A stretch of DNA of 64,000 bases from Phycisphaerales bacterium AB-hyl4 (GCA_041821185.1 JBGUBD010000016.1:20755-84754), one strand, 5' to 3'. Positions 50,105 to 59,784 are shown, numbered from the stretch's first letter. Notes: generated by a model not told the origin, from the letters alone. A program made the numbers and translations.

Positions 50105-50133
50105 GAAGCCCACGGCGTCACGTCGTGGGCTTC
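50105..50133. repeat. 29-nt palindrome family, CGTCACG-centre copy 2
   Basis: GAAGCCCACGG, centre CGTCACG, TCGTGGGCTTC with one mismatch in the right arm. It lies between mrpG (43 nt past its stop) and the gerW start. On the minus strand, downstream of mrpG, it has no strong T-tract. Confidence 0.65.
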
Positions 50134-50175
50134 GACCTTTTACGAATAGCGCTAAGTTTGACGGGTAATCCGCAA

Positions 50176-50565
50176 TCACTCGCCCGGGTGGGCCTGGGGC
50201 GCGTTGCCCGTGTCGGCGGGGGTCGCGTGCTCGGCGTGCTCGTCGCTGAGCGTGCCGTCCCATTGCGGGGTCTTCACAGCGAGGGCGGCCTTGGCCAGCA
50301 GGTGTGCCCCGACCGGGTTGGAGACGAACACGAACAACATGGTCAGCACGGCTCGCACGAGCACGCCGACGTCGCCGAGGTGAAACACCGCCGCCAGCAG
50401 CAGCCCGAGCAGGCCGAGCGTCGAGCACTTGGTCGCGGCGTGCAGCCGGTTGTACGCGTCGGGCATCCGCACCGTGCCGATGGCACCGACGAGCATGAAA
50501 AACAGCCCGATCGCCATGCATATCAGCGCCAGCAGATCCGCGATGATCAGCAGTGCATTGCTCAC
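50176..50565 (-). CDS. mrpG: Mrp antiporter subunit G
   Basis: The 129-residue membrane protein has three hydrophobic segments and the MrpG/MnhG pattern FFMLVGAIGTVRMPDAYNRLHAATKCSTLG, followed by a hydrophilic His/Glu-rich tail. It is the last gene of the Mrp operon and overlaps mrpF by 4 nt. MrpG is one of the seven subunits needed for Na+/H+ exchange. Confidence 0.93.
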   Translation of the reverse strand: MSNALLIIADLLALICMAIGLFFMLVGAIGTVRMPDAYNRLHAATKCSTLGLLGLLLAAVFHLGDVGVLVRAVLTMLFVFVSNPVGAHLLAKAALAVKTPQWDGTLSDEHAEHATPADTGNAPQAHPGE

Positions 50566-50999
50566 GGCTCGCTCCTTTCAGGGGCGGCGGGGGATGGGTT
50601 GTCGCCCTTACCATTGCCGCGCGCTGCGATGTACTGCGAGAACGCCAGCGTGCCCGCGAAGCCGATGATCGCCACCACCAGCGCCACGTCGAGGAAGTCG
50701 GTCGTGCGAAGGTAGATCGCCAGCGCGATGACCAGCCCGACCACGTGCAGCGCCAGCGCGTCGGTCGCCAGCACGCGGTCGACCAGGTGCGGGCCGCGCA
50801 TGATGCGGTACAGGCAAAGCACCATGCCCACCACGAGCACAGCGATGCCCAACTCCACAGCGACGTTCACCACGCCGCCCAGCGGACGCACGGTGTCGTC
50901 GGCCACACTTACGCTGTCCGGCAGGTCCGCCAGCGCCGCGCCGGCGGGGGCGAGCACTGCCAGCAGCATGAAAACGAGTTGCCAGGCTTGGCGGATCAT
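50562..50999 (-). CDS. mrpF: Mrp antiporter subunit F
   Basis: The 145-residue protein has an N-terminal signal-like helix and three further hydrophobic segments with LYRIMRGPHLVDRVLATDALALHVVGLVIA, the MrpF core. ATG 50999 overlaps the mrpE stop by 4 nt. MrpF is usually about 90 residues; the extra N-terminal part (about 45 residues, with ADLPDSVSVADD) may be a cleaved signal segment. I also considered a shorter start at the later GTG codons. Confidence 0.9.
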   Translation of the reverse strand: MIRQAWQLVFMLLAVLAPAGAALADLPDSVSVADDTVRPLGGVVNVAVELGIAVLVVGMVLCLYRIMRGPHLVDRVLATDALALHVVGLVIALAIYLRTTDFLDVALVVAIIGFAGTLAFSQYIAARGNGKGDNPSPAAPERSEP

Positions 51000-51475
51000 G
51001 TTTCGAACACCTCGTTCATCAGTCGGCGTTTGATTTCGTCCAGGTCTCGCAACGCGGCGTCGCGATCGCGGCAGTACATGCCGTGGATGTACAGGTGCTG
51101 GCCGTCGTCGTCGATGTCGGCGGTGAGCGTGCCGGGCGTGAGGCTGATGGTGTTGGCCAGCGTCGTGATCTGCGCCGGTGTCATGCCCTGCACGCTGTAG
51201 CGGAGGATGCGCGGCGTCATGGTGTGCTTCGGCGAGAGCACTTCCCAGGCCACCTGAAGGTTCGCGATGATGAGAATACGCGTGAAGAAGCCGACGAAGC
51301 GGATCAGCCGCCACACCTTGCCCGGATAGCTGCCCGTCTTGGACACACGGCAGTAGAGCGTGATGACGAGCGCGCCCAGCAGGAAGCCGACCACGAACGT
51401 AAACGCGCTCGGGTCGCCTACGAGTGCGATGTAGAGGATCGCCATGAACAGGTTGAGCAGGAAAAGCCAGGTCAT
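50996..51475 (-). CDS. mrpE: Mrp antiporter subunit E
   Basis: The 159-residue protein has two N-terminal membrane helices (LFLLNLFMAILYIALVG, FVVGFLLGALVITLYC) and the MrpE domain with NLQVAWEVLSPKHTMTPRILRY and NTISLTPGTLTADIDDDGQHLYIHGM. The ends overlap mrpD and mrpF by 4 nt. MrpE supports antiporter assembly and activity. Confidence 0.93.
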   Translation of the reverse strand: MTWLFLLNLFMAILYIALVGDPSAFTFVVGFLLGALVITLYCRVSKTGSYPGKVWRLIRFVGFFTRILIIANLQVAWEVLSPKHTMTPRILRYSVQGMTPAQITTLANTISLTPGTLTADIDDDGQHLYIHGMYCRDRDAALRDLDEIKRRLMNEVFET

Positions 51476-53094
51476 TGGGAGGTTTCTGGTTTCTGGTTTT
51501 CGGTTTCTGGTTTAAGCGTCAGGGCCTCGCGTTTGTCCGACGCGTCCTCAAGGGGCGCTTCGATGACGGTGATGGCACGATCGCCCATGACGGCGTTGAT
51601 GTAGGCCGAGGGGTTTTCGAGCTGGTCGCCGGCGTTGCGGGCGACCTGGTAGACCGGCTCCGCGCCGAAGCCGAGGAACAAGGCGACCACGACGAGCATG
51701 GTCGTGCCGATGTAGCCGGCGCGGAGTTCGCCGCGTTTGGGTGCGGGGTGGTTTGCGATCGGGTCTTGCGCGGGGTTCCAGAAGCCGTAGCTCCAGATTT
51801 TCAGCATGGACAGCAGCGTCAGCGGGCTGGTGATAAGGGCGAACACGGCCACCCACCACCATTCTTCCCAGCCGGCGTGCACGATGATGAGCTTGCCGAA
51901 GAAGCCCGACAGCGGCGGCAGGCCCACGAGACTCATCGCGGCGATGAAGAAGAGCACTGCCAGGTAGACGTCGCGTTTGAGCAGTCCGCCGAGGCGGTTG
52001 AGGTTGTCCGTGCCGGCGTGCTTTTCCATGATGCCGCAGCAGAGGAACAGGCAGCTTTTCACGATCATGTTGTGAACGATGAACAGCACCGCGCCGGCGA
52101 GGGCGTAGCCGGTCATGACCACGATCGCGAAGATCATGTACCCGACCTGGCTGATGACGTGGATCGAGAGGATTCGCCGAACCTGGCTTTGCGAGACGGC
52201 TCCGAGCACGGCGAGGAACATGGTGGCGCAAGCGGAGACCGCCAGCAGCGGCACCAGCCAGTCGTCACCCGCGCCGCCGGCGAAGAAGATCAGCGGGAAG
52301 ATGCGGGCGACGCAGTAGACGCCGACTTTCGTCAGCAGGCCGGAGAACAGCGCCGCGACGGAGATCGGGCAGGTGTAGTACGTATCCGGCAGCCAGAACC
52401 ACATGGGGAAGAAAGCGCCTTTGACGGCGAAGACCATGAGCAGCACGGCGCCGAGGGCGGTGAAGCCGGTGGGCAGCGGTTCGCCGGCGGCCTGGAGGGT
52501 GCGGACGATGTCGGCGATGTGGGCGATGTTCAGCGTGCCGAACATGCCGTAGGTCATGCCGGCGGCCATGACGAAGACGGTGGACGCGAGCAGGTTGAGG
52601 ACGACGTACTTGTAGGCCTGGCTCATCTGCTTTCGGCTGCCGCCGATGCACAGCAGGGCGTAGGAGGCCATGAGCGCGATTTCGAACGCGACGAAGAGGT
52701 TGAACAGGTCGCCGGTGAGGAAGCACATATTCACGCCGAACATCAGCAGCATGAACAGCGGGTGGTAATAGCGCCGCTCGATGCGAGGCTGCAACGTGGA
52801 GAACGAGTGGATGTAAGTTGCCAACGCCACCAGGCTGGACGCGACGATGAGCAGCCCGGAAAAGCTGTCAAAGATCATGTTGATCGCGAACGGCGAAGGC
52901 CAACCTCCGAGGTTGGTCACCATCACGCTGCCGTCGCTGACCTGGAGCAACAGCGTGAGCCCGAGCAGGGCGTTGAGCCCGAGCGCGACGACGCCCACGA
53001 GTCGGGACAGGTGCAGACTGTTGACCATCGGCACGGTCAACAACCCCGCGGCGAGCGGGATCATGCACAACAGGATGATTTGGTTTGCGGTCAT
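51472..53094 (-). CDS. mrpD: Mrp antiporter subunit D (proton-translocating, complex I-like)
   Basis: The 540-residue protein has about fourteen membrane helices and the NuoL/M/N-type antiporter fold with FVAFEIALMASYALL (key Glu), LGAVLLMVFAVKGAFFPMWFWLPDTY (key Lys) and LFCCGIMEKHAGTDNL. Its last residues (TLKPETENQKPETSQ) are encoded by a tandem GGTTTCTGGTTT-type repeat rather than family sequence. A 57-nt gap with a hairpin separates it from mrpC; it overlaps mrpE by 4 nt. Confidence 0.94.
   Translation of the reverse strand: MTANQIILLCMIPLAAGLLTVPMVNSLHLSRLVGVVALGLNALLGLTLLLQVSDGSVMVTNLGGWPSPFAINMIFDSFSGLLIVASSLVALATYIHSFSTLQPRIERRYYHPLFMLLMFGVNMCFLTGDLFNLFVAFEIALMASYALLCIGGSRKQMSQAYKYVVLNLLASTVFVMAAGMTYGMFGTLNIAHIADIVRTLQAAGEPLPTGFTALGAVLLMVFAVKGAFFPMWFWLPDTYYTCPISVAALFSGLLTKVGVYCVARIFPLIFFAGGAGDDWLVPLLAVSACATMFLAVLGAVSQSQVRRILSIHVISQVGYMIFAIVVMTGYALAGAVLFIVHNMIVKSCLFLCCGIMEKHAGTDNLNRLGGLLKRDVYLAVLFFIAAMSLVGLPPLSGFFGKLIIVHAGWEEWWWVAVFALITSPLTLLSMLKIWSYGFWNPAQDPIANHPAPKRGELRAGYIGTTMLVVVALFLGFGAEPVYQVARNAGDQLENPSAYINAVMGDRAITVIEAPLEDASDKREALTLKPETENQKPETSQ
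51476..51515 (-). repeat. GGTTTCTGGTTT tandem repeat at the mrpD 3' end
   Basis: On the plus strand GGTTTCTGGTTT and TTCGGTTTCTGGTTT units are repeated about four times. The complementary units AGAAACC also flank the DUF4126 gene (about 40230-40265). It encodes the KPETENQKPETSQ tail of MrpD. Confidence 0.55.
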
Positions 53095-53111
53095 GGTCTT
53101 GTATCGTTCGG

Positions 53112-53137
53112 GCAGTGCGCCTTAAGGTGCACTGCCT
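53112..53137. repeat. Hairpin in the mrpC-mrpD gap
   Basis: GGCAGTGC and GCACTGCC flank an inner GCCTTAAGGT stem. It sits in the only real gap of the Mrp operon and could adjust the relative output of the mrpA-B-C and mrpD-E-F-G blocks. Confidence 0.5.
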
Positions 53138-53151
53138 TTGTGGGGGTCAGC

Positions 53152-53552
<401 letters not shown>

Positions 53553-53556
<4 letters not shown>

Positions 53557-53975
53557 GCCTCTAGCTCCTCACTGAGTCGGATGATCATGCCGATCGACGC
53601 GCCGACGACGACGAGGAACACGCCCGCGTCGAAGATGAGTGCGGACGAGGCGTGGGCTGTGCCGCCGCCGGGCAAGCCGACGTAGCCGTGCCAGGTATGC
53701 AGCAGAGGCAGGCCCAGCGCCAGGGGCGCGAGCGCGGTGAGCAGGGCGATGGCCATGCCCGTGAATACGATGATCCGCGGGTGCAACGGGATGAGCTGCC
53801 GGAAGGTGTCCGGCCCGTTGGACATGCGGTAGATGGCGAGGCTGACCGCGGCGATGAGGCCGCCGATGAACCCGCCGCCGGGCTCGTTGTGGCCTTTGAT
53901 GGCCATGAACAACGAGAAGAGCAATGCCAGGGGCATGATCAGCGCGACGGCGGTGCGGAGGATGAGGCTGCTCAT
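53553..53975 (-). CDS. mrpB: Mrp antiporter subunit B
   Basis: The 140-residue protein has four membrane helices and the MrpB pattern LLFSLFMAIKGHNEPGGGFIGGLIAAVSLAIY. It overlaps mrpA by 4 nt. It works with the C-terminal part of MrpA in the antiporter complex. Confidence 0.94.
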
Positions 53976-56536
53976 CGTTGGTACCTCCTTCGCGGCGGGA
54001 TCAGCGACCAGACGCCCACCGCTGCGAGGGCGAGCACGACGAGTTCGCCCAGCGTGTCGAAGCCGCGGAAGTCGACGAGGATGACGTTGACGACGTTGCC
54101 GCCGCCCGCGCCTCGGCCGCCGGTGGCTTGCGTGCCGTCATAAGCATGACGGAGGAAGAAGTCGCCGAGGATCGGGTGCCCCGAGTCGAACGGTGCGCCG
54201 GAGGCGGCGACAAGCGTCAGCCAGCCGAACGCCAGGCCGACGGCGGCGGCGATGCTGATACGCCCGATGCGGCCGACCCATGCGCCTTTGCTTTCGGGGT
54301 CGGGCAGGAGTCGGAGGACGAGCAGGAAGAGGATGACGCTGATGATTTCGAACATCAGCTGCGTGAGTGCGAGGTCGGGCGCTTCGTAGACCAGGTAGAG
54401 GCCGACGACGGAGAAGCCGCAGGCACCCAGCAGCAGGACGCGGACGACGCGGGCCTGAACGAGCGGGATGGCGACGGCGGTGGCACAGGTGATGACGGCG
54501 AGCGCGACGCCGGGCCAGAATTCGAAAGTGAGCGCCATCTGGGCGAGGACGGGTTCGAACATGCCGCCGTCGAAGTAGACGGCTCCGCCGAAGGCGATGA
54601 GGAATGCGAGCAGGATGAAGATGGTGTAGTCGCGGAGGTTGCCGGTCTGGACGACGCGGAAGGCCTTGCCGCCGCCGTTGACGCAGAGGTCGTAGATGGC
54701 GGGGTAGATTTTGTCGTGGACGTCGACGATTGCGCCGCGCATGACTTTGGAGTAGCCCAGCGCGACGCCGCCGAGGATGGCCAGCAGGGACATGCCCAGC
54801 GGCACGCCGATGCCCAGTTGCCAGAGTGCGGGCACGCCGGTGTAGGAAGCGCCTTCGCCGCCGAAGTAGTTGAGGTTGGTTTCCAGTGGTCGGAAGACGG
54901 CGTTCCAGAGCGGGGTGATGAGTCCGCCGAGGAACTGGAGGCTGACGATGATGAGTGCGGGGACCCAGAGCATCGCGCCCCAGAAGCCGGTTTCGTGGTG
55001 GTGTTCGTGGTGTGTGCCGGGGGCGTGGGGGGCGTGGCCGTGGTCATCGTGGACGCCGCTGCCGTGGGCGTCGGTTTCTTCATCTTCGGGGTGGTCGGGC
55101 GCGTAGTAGTCGGGCGCGGTTTCTTTGACAGGCCAGGGCGGCGGCGGTGCTTTTTCGGTTCGCAGGCCGCCTTCGAGGCCGAGCAGGGTGGTGGTAAGGC
55201 GGACGAAGATGGCGACGTTGCACACAGCGGTGAGGATCGCCATGAGCATGAGGATCCAGAAGATCGGGTGCACGCTGGTGGCGTGGTAGATGGCGTAGAG
55301 GAAGAGCTCTTTGGCCTGGAAGCTGATCGCACCGGGGAGGGCGGCGAGGCCCCAGCCGGCGAGGAGGATGGTCAGCACCATGCCCTTGTGGTGATGCCAG
55401 GCGCCGAACAGTTCGGGCAGTTGGCGGGAGGCGACGTGGCCCAGCGCGCCGGCGACGATGAAGAGCGGGGCCTTGTAGAAGGCGTGGTTGGCGATCTGGG
55501 TGATGTCCCAGTCGATGAGGTGGAAGGTCTGGTCGTGGTAGGTCATGGTCAGCGCGCCGAGGCCGTACATGCACATCAGCAGGCCGAGCTGGCTGACGGT
55601 GGTGTAGGCGAAGATGCGCTTGAGGTCGTGCTGGTTGAGGGCGATGACCGCGCCGAGCAGCATGGTGACCGCGCCCAGCGGGATGATCAGCCAGGGCCAA
55701 AGCTCGAGTGCCGCGAAGACGGGGAACAGCCTGCCGGTGAGGAAGACGCCGGCCTTGACCATGGTCGCGGAGTGGAGGAAGGCGGAGACCGGGGTGGGGG
55801 CCGCCATCGCGCCGGGGAGCCAGTAGTGGAACGGGAACTGGGCACTTTTGGTGGCAGCGCCGAAGAAGATGAGCACGAAGGCCCAGAGCATGGGGTTGGT
55901 CCAGCTCAGGGTCATGTCGAAGCCTGCGAGGCCGTCTGCGTAGATATCGCTCCACCGCCAGAGGTCGGTGTGGAGGCTGAACAGCAGCAGTCCGCCGAAC
56001 ATGACCAGCCCGCCGAGGCCGGTGGTGAAGAAGGCCTGCATCGCGAGCTTGACGGCCTTTTTATCGAAGCGGTCCCAGCCGATCAGCAGGAAGGAGCTGA
56101 TCGAGGTCATCTCCCAGAACAGCAGGGTGAGCATGAGATAGTCGGCCACGACGATGCCGAGCATGGCGGTCGTGAACAGGCCGAGCGTGGGGTAGAAGCG
56201 GTAGAGATCGTCTTTTTCCGGGCCGAAGTAGGCCCGGGCGTAGAGCATGATGAGCACGCCCACGCCGGCGACGAGCAGGGCGAAGAATGTGCCGATGCCG
56301 TCGCCAAGGAACCCGAGGTTCAGGTGCAGCGAGGGAATCCAGGGGATCGAGTCGGTTGGCTCGGAGGTGATGCCATGGCTCGCCGCATGCGCCGCGACGA
56401 GGAGGAACGCGATCGCAGGCCCGGCCGTCGCGATGACGACGCGCGGCATAATGAGCGACCGAGGGAGGAAGAGGGTGACAACGCCCGCGATCAGCGGCGC
56501 CAGCACCGCCAGCGTGAGCAACCAGACTGCGTCCAT
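53972..56536 (-). CDS. mrpA: Mrp antiporter subunit A with His-rich loop
   Basis: The 854-residue protein contains a NuoL-like antiporter part with LLFWEMTSISSFLLIGWDRF (key Glu), LIFFGAATKSAQFPFHYWLPGAM (key Lys) and LHSATMVKAGVF, and a C-terminal MrpA-specific region with FEIISVILFLLVLRLLP. Between them a loop of about residues 485-515 holds ten His within some 26 residues (for example HDDHGHAPHAPGTHHEHHH), flanked by acidic and Pro-rich stretches. Such a loop could bind Zn, Ni or Cu. It is the first gene of the seven-gene operon; ATG 56536 is clear. Confidence 0.94.
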   Translation of the reverse strand: MDAVWLLTLAVLAPLIAGVVTLFLPRSLIMPRVVIATAGPAIAFLLVAAHAASHGITSEPTDSIPWIPSLHLNLGFLGDGIGTFFALLVAGVGVLIMLYARAYFGPEKDDLYRFYPTLGLFTTAMLGIVVADYLMLTLLFWEMTSISSFLLIGWDRFDKKAVKLAMQAFFTTGLGGLVMFGGLLLFSLHTDLWRWSDIYADGLAGFDMTLSWTNPMLWAFVLIFFGAATKSAQFPFHYWLPGAMAAPTPVSAFLHSATMVKAGVFLTGRLFPVFAALELWPWLIIPLGAVTMLLGAVIALNQHDLKRIFAYTTVSQLGLLMCMYGLGALTMTYHDQTFHLIDWDITQIANHAFYKAPLFIVAGALGHVASRQLPELFGAWHHHKGMVLTILLAGWGLAALPGAISFQAKELFLYAIYHATSVHPIFWILMLMAILTAVCNVAIFVRLTTTLLGLEGGLRTEKAPPPPWPVKETAPDYYAPDHPEDEETDAHGSGVHDDHGHAPHAPGTHHEHHHETGFWGAMLWVPALIIVSLQFLGGLITPLWNAVFRPLETNLNYFGGEGASYTGVPALWQLGIGVPLGMSLLAILGGVALGYSKVMRGAIVDVHDKIYPAIYDLCVNGGGKAFRVVQTGNLRDYTIFILLAFLIAFGGAVYFDGGMFEPVLAQMALTFEFWPGVALAVITCATAVAIPLVQARVVRVLLLGACGFSVVGLYLVYEAPDLALTQLMFEIISVILFLLVLRLLPDPESKGAWVGRIGRISIAAAVGLAFGWLTLVAASGAPFDSGHPILGDFFLRHAYDGTQATGGRGAGGGNVVNVILVDFRGFDTLGELVVLALAAVGVWSLIPPRRRYQR

Positions 56537-56703
56537 GCGCTTAACTCAATCTTGATAGCGAAACTTGCCATCTGCCCCGCCGACGTTTGACGGACGATTG
56601 CCTTTACATCGGTCCAACGGGGTCGACGAACCGAACTTTCGTCCGATAAGGCCGCCCGGCTCCCTCGCGGGCGCCCGGCGTGGCCGTGGTCGGCGTCCAT
56701 TGC

Positions 56704-56751
56704 CCCCGGTTTTCCCTCGGATTCCCCCGGATTCCCCCGGAATCCCCCGGA
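56704..56751 (-). repeat. Tandem ATTCCCCCGG decamers, G-quadruplex-capable on the mrpA sense strand
   Basis: Three consecutive 10-nt units (ATTCCCCCGG, ATTCCCCCGG, AATCCCCCGG) are preceded by two degenerate units (CCCCCGGTTTT, CCCTCGG). On the minus strand this gives GGGGG runs spaced by 5 nt, a quadruplex-capable pattern about 170 nt upstream of the mrpA start. Confidence 0.6.
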
Positions 56752-56902
56752 CACGAATTTCCCCGTGCACCCCCGCATTAAACCCCTCTATCGGCGAACA
56801 CCCCGGCCATTCGCCCGAAAAGGGGGGGTATCATGGCAGATTTGGGTTGATTTCGCCAGTTTCGCGGTTGGGGGGCGGATTTTAGTGGGTTTGGGGGGTG
56901 AA

Positions 56903-56927
56903 GCTGAGCGACTTACAGTCGCTCAGC
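56903..56927. repeat. Perfect hairpin GCTGAGCGACT / AGTCGCTCAGC
   Basis: 11-bp arms flank a TAC loop. The left flank reads GAA before GCTG, resembling the GAAG head of the 29-nt family, but the stem is unrelated. No T-tract follows. Confidence 0.55.
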
Positions 56928-57063
56928 CTCCGGGACACACACCAAGCCTCCACGCCTCATTATCGTTGGGGTGCCTTTCTTTCCCCAGCGCCTGGCGTGC
57001 GTTAAACTGATGTGCTTGGCGTCGGGCGGCTACGGGGCGGCTCGGCGGCATATAGGGATGCTC

Positions 57064-58896
57064 ATGGCGACGCCACCGGACGACAAAACGCCAGCCGACC
57101 ACGGCGGCCCGTCGGTACGGATCGGCCCTGACTCGCCTGCCGACGCAGCGAAGGGGGGCGGTCACGCTGCGCCAACGCCGCGCCCGACCTACGACCTTGC
57201 CGACGACGACGCTGCGGGGGGCGATCACGATTCGACGTCTACCGAGCCGTCGACGCGGACGGGTCATTCGCCGTCGGCGATGGGCGGTGGCAGCAACGAC
57301 ACGAGCGCTGCCTCGTCGGGCGAGTCGCGGGCGGCCCGCCGGGCCCGTCGGCTGCCGCGGAAGACGGATCGACTGATGGCGTGGCTGGCGGCGCTGCTGT
57401 GTGCGGCGGTGGCGGCGGTGCCGTTGACGGCGGGGCTGTGGCATCCGGACACGCTGCACCCGCTCGAAGCCGAGGCGTTATCGCGATCATACGAGACCTG
57501 GCAGCAGCAGGCGGATTTGCCCGTCGCGCCGGGCAGCCTCGAACGGTGGGTGCCGGTGCTCGATGATCAGCAACGGCTGGCTGACCCGCCGGGGGGGACG
57601 TGGCTGCACATGGTCGCGTTCAGCGTGCTGCAATCGAACGTTCACAGTGACGACCTGCTGCATCATGCCCGGTTGGTGTCGGTGGTGCTGGCGCTGCTGA
57701 CGGTGGTGGCGGTGTTCTGGACCGGCATGTCGATCGGCGGCATTTTGCCCGCGACGCTGGCGGGCCTGATTGCCGGGGCGTTGCCCGTGCTGCTTTTCTT
57801 CGGCCGACTGGCGAACGAGCAACTGGCCAGCGTCGCGCTGGTCACGCTGGCGATTGCGGCAGCCATCTGGGCGCTGCGGCCGCTGCGCCCGGCGAATCAC
57901 CTGGTCCGGCAGGGGCTTGGCTGGGCATTTTGCGGGCTGCTGCTGGGCATGGCGACGCTCACCGGCGGGCTGCCGGCGACGGTGGCGGTGATCGTGCCGC
58001 TGGCGCTGATCATCATTCTTTGCCCCGGCCGTATCGGGCATACGCTGGGTCTGGTCGCGGCGCTGTTCATCGGTGGACTGGTGGCGACGCCCTGGGCGCT
58101 GCACGTGCACGGCGAAGACCCGGAAGTGTGGCGGCAGTGGACGGCGGCGCTCGTGCCGCCGGAGGACTTCGACTGGCAGATGATGTTGATGCTGTCGGCC
58201 CAGCGGCTGGGGTTGGCGTTGCTGTTGGCGCTGCCTTGGACGGTGTGGCTGGTGGCGGGGCTGTTGCAGCCGTTCAGTACGTCGTCGGCCGGGGCGCGGA
58301 CGCGGCTGTTTATTGGTTGGGTGTGGTTCATGTCGGCGTTGCTGCTGGTGTTGCTGCTGCCCGGCCGGGGGCAGGTGGGCGAGTTGCTGCTGCTCTTGCC
58401 GCCGACGGCGCTGGTGACGGCGCAGGTAATCCGGCAATTCCGCGAGCTGGCGGCGGAGGGGCGGGACGCGCGGATCTGGGTGTGGCTGTGCTGGCCACAC
58501 GCGGCGGTGCTGCTGGTGGTGTCGCTGGCTGGGCCGACGGCGATGCACTTCCAGCCATGGCTGGTGAGCGAGGGTTGGCTGGATCAGTCAATCACCGCGA
58601 CGATGCACCCGATGTACTGGGTGGGCATGGCGGTCTGCCTGGTGCTGCTCGTGGGGCTGAGCCTGCGATATGTCGTCCGGCGATACCCGGGCAAGGCGAC
58701 GGTGTGCTGGGCGTTATGGGCGATGCTGGCCTTTTCCGCGGTGATTTACCCTGCGAGCATGGGGCCGCTGATGCAAAGCCGATCGCTCGCGTTCGTCAAG
58801 GCTGACGATGTGGCGGGGCATCTTTCGAGTTCGGCCCTACAATCGCGCGATGCTGTCAGCTCGCGCGACGCTCGCGGGGGCGCCGACGGCCGATAG
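57064..58896 (+). CDS. Membrane glycosyltransferase, ArnT/PMT-like
   Basis: The 610-residue protein has a disordered, charged N-terminus of about 100 residues, then roughly ten to twelve membrane helices starting LMAWLAALLCAAVAAVPLTAGLW. The first periplasmic loop has HPDTLHPLEAEALSRSYETW, where ArnT/PMT enzymes carry an Asp/Glu pair, and ATPWALHVHGEDPEVW is typical of the family. Such enzymes move sugars from undecaprenyl-phosphate donors to lipid A or proteins. ATG 57064 has AGGGA 7 nt upstream; ATG 57058 is an alternative. It starts an operon with a donor-making GT2 and a LAB_N protein. Confidence 0.78.
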   Translation: MATPPDDKTPADHGGPSVRIGPDSPADAAKGGGHAAPTPRPTYDLADDDAAGGDHDSTSTEPSTRTGHSPSAMGGGSNDTSAASSGESRAARRARRLPRKTDRLMAWLAALLCAAVAAVPLTAGLWHPDTLHPLEAEALSRSYETWQQQADLPVAPGSLERWVPVLDDQQRLADPPGGTWLHMVAFSVLQSNVHSDDLLHHARLVSVVLALLTVVAVFWTGMSIGGILPATLAGLIAGALPVLLFFGRLANEQLASVALVTLAIAAAIWALRPLRPANHLVRQGLGWAFCGLLLGMATLTGGLPATVAVIVPLALIIILCPGRIGHTLGLVAALFIGGLVATPWALHVHGEDPEVWRQWTAALVPPEDFDWQMMLMLSAQRLGLALLLALPWTVWLVAGLLQPFSTSSAGARTRLFIGWVWFMSALLLVLLLPGRGQVGELLLLLPPTALVTAQVIRQFRELAAEGRDARIWVWLCWPHAAVLLVVSLAGPTAMHFQPWLVSEGWLDQSITATMHPMYWVGMAVCLVLLVGLSLRYVVRRYPGKATVCWALWAMLAFSAVIYPASMGPLMQSRSLAFVKADDVAGHLSSSALQSRDAVSSRDARGGADGR

Positions 58897-58917
58897 TCAG
58901 GAAGGGAGCGGAAACAA

Positions 58918-59784
58918 ATGTCACTCGCCTCGGTGCAACCCGATGGCGCAGGCCTGAGCGAAGCTCGGCCGGTGTTGTCGATCGTCGTGCCCGCGCTCGA
59001 TGAGGCGGACAACGTCGGCCCGCTGGTCGAGCAGGTCGAGCAGGCGATGCGCGACGCGGCCGTCGATGCGGAGTTGATCGTCGTCGACGACGGCTCGCGC
59101 GATCAGACGCTGGCCCGGTTGCAGGCGTTGCAGCAGGGTCGGCCGTGGCTTCGTGTGTTGCACCGCGATCGGCCGCAGGGCCAGTCCGCCGCGATGCACG
59201 CCGGCATCCAGCTCGCCCGCGGCGAGTACGTCGCCACGCTCGACGCCGACTTACAGAACGACCCGGCCGACCTGCCGCTCATGCTCGCCCGCCTGCGCGA
59301 GACCGACGCCGACATGGTGCAGGGCGACCGCTCCGCGAACCGGCGCGATCATGCGATTCGGCGGATCGGCAGCCGCATCGGTCGCGGTGCCCGCCGATGG
59401 CTGCTTGGCGATGGCGTACGCGACACCGGCTGCTCGGCGCGCGTGCTGCGGGCCGACCTTGCTCGGCAGTTTCCGCTTCAGTTTCGCGGCATGCACCGTT
59501 TTCTCCCGGCGTACGCGGGCATGCTGGGCGCACGCGTGATCGAAATGCCCGTCCACCACCGCCAGCGACACAGCGGCAAGACGAAGTATGGCATGGGCCT
59601 GCTCAGCCGCGGGCCCGCGGGCCTGGTCGACTGCTTTGCCGTGCGATGGATGGCGGCCCGCTACCGCGACCCGCTCGCGACACTGCCTGCCAACGGTGAC
59701 AGTGGCAGTGACAGTGACGCTGCCGGTGACGACCGACACACCGGCGACGGCCGCGATCGCCGTGACGGAGACGACCGATCATGA
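58918..59784 (+). CDS. Glycosyltransferase family 2, dolichyl/undecaprenyl-phosphate sugar synthase type
   Basis: The 288-residue cytosolic GT-A enzyme has VLSIVVPALDEADNVGPLVEQVE, the nucleotide-sugar site LIVVDDGSRDQTLARL, the DxD motif TLDADLQNDPADLP, and RDTGCSARVLRADLAR. It most resembles polyprenyl-phosphate mannosyl/glucosyltransferases (DPM1/ArnC type) but has no C-terminal membrane helices. The C-terminal 35 residues are a Ser/Asp/Gly-rich tail encoded by TGACAGTGGCAG-type repeats. It would supply a lipid-linked sugar to the membrane glycosyltransferase upstream. It overlaps the next gene by 4 nt. Confidence 0.88.
   Translation: MSLASVQPDGAGLSEARPVLSIVVPALDEADNVGPLVEQVEQAMRDAAVDAELIVVDDGSRDQTLARLQALQQGRPWLRVLHRDRPQGQSAAMHAGIQLARGEYVATLDADLQNDPADLPLMLARLRETDADMVQGDRSANRRDHAIRRIGSRIGRGARRWLLGDGVRDTGCSARVLRADLARQFPLQFRGMHRFLPAYAGMLGARVIEMPVHHRQRHSGKTKYGMGLLSRGPAGLVDCFAVRWMAARYRDPLATLPANGDSGSDSDAAGDDRHTGDGRDRRDGDDRS

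Larger units (their letters stand above)
56537..57063. other. Divergent intergenic region between mrpA and the glycosyltransferase operon
   Basis: This 527-bp gap has no supported gene. It holds a tandem decamer run (56704-56751), two stretches of G runs, a perfect hairpin (56903-56927) and the ribosome binding site for the next gene. Promoters for the two divergent operons must lie here, but I see no convincing -35/-10 pair. Confidence 0.55.

Noticed and set aside
50566-51314. Longer mrpF starting upstream in the antisense of the reductase-like frame
   Set aside because: The upstream extension overlaps mrpE by over 300 nt. The ATGA overlap at 50999 is consistent with the rest of the operon.
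53978-56590. 870-codon plus-strand frame opposite mrpA
   Set aside because: The sense strand encodes an unmistakable MrpA. The antisense product is Glu/Asp/Gly-rich without any motif.
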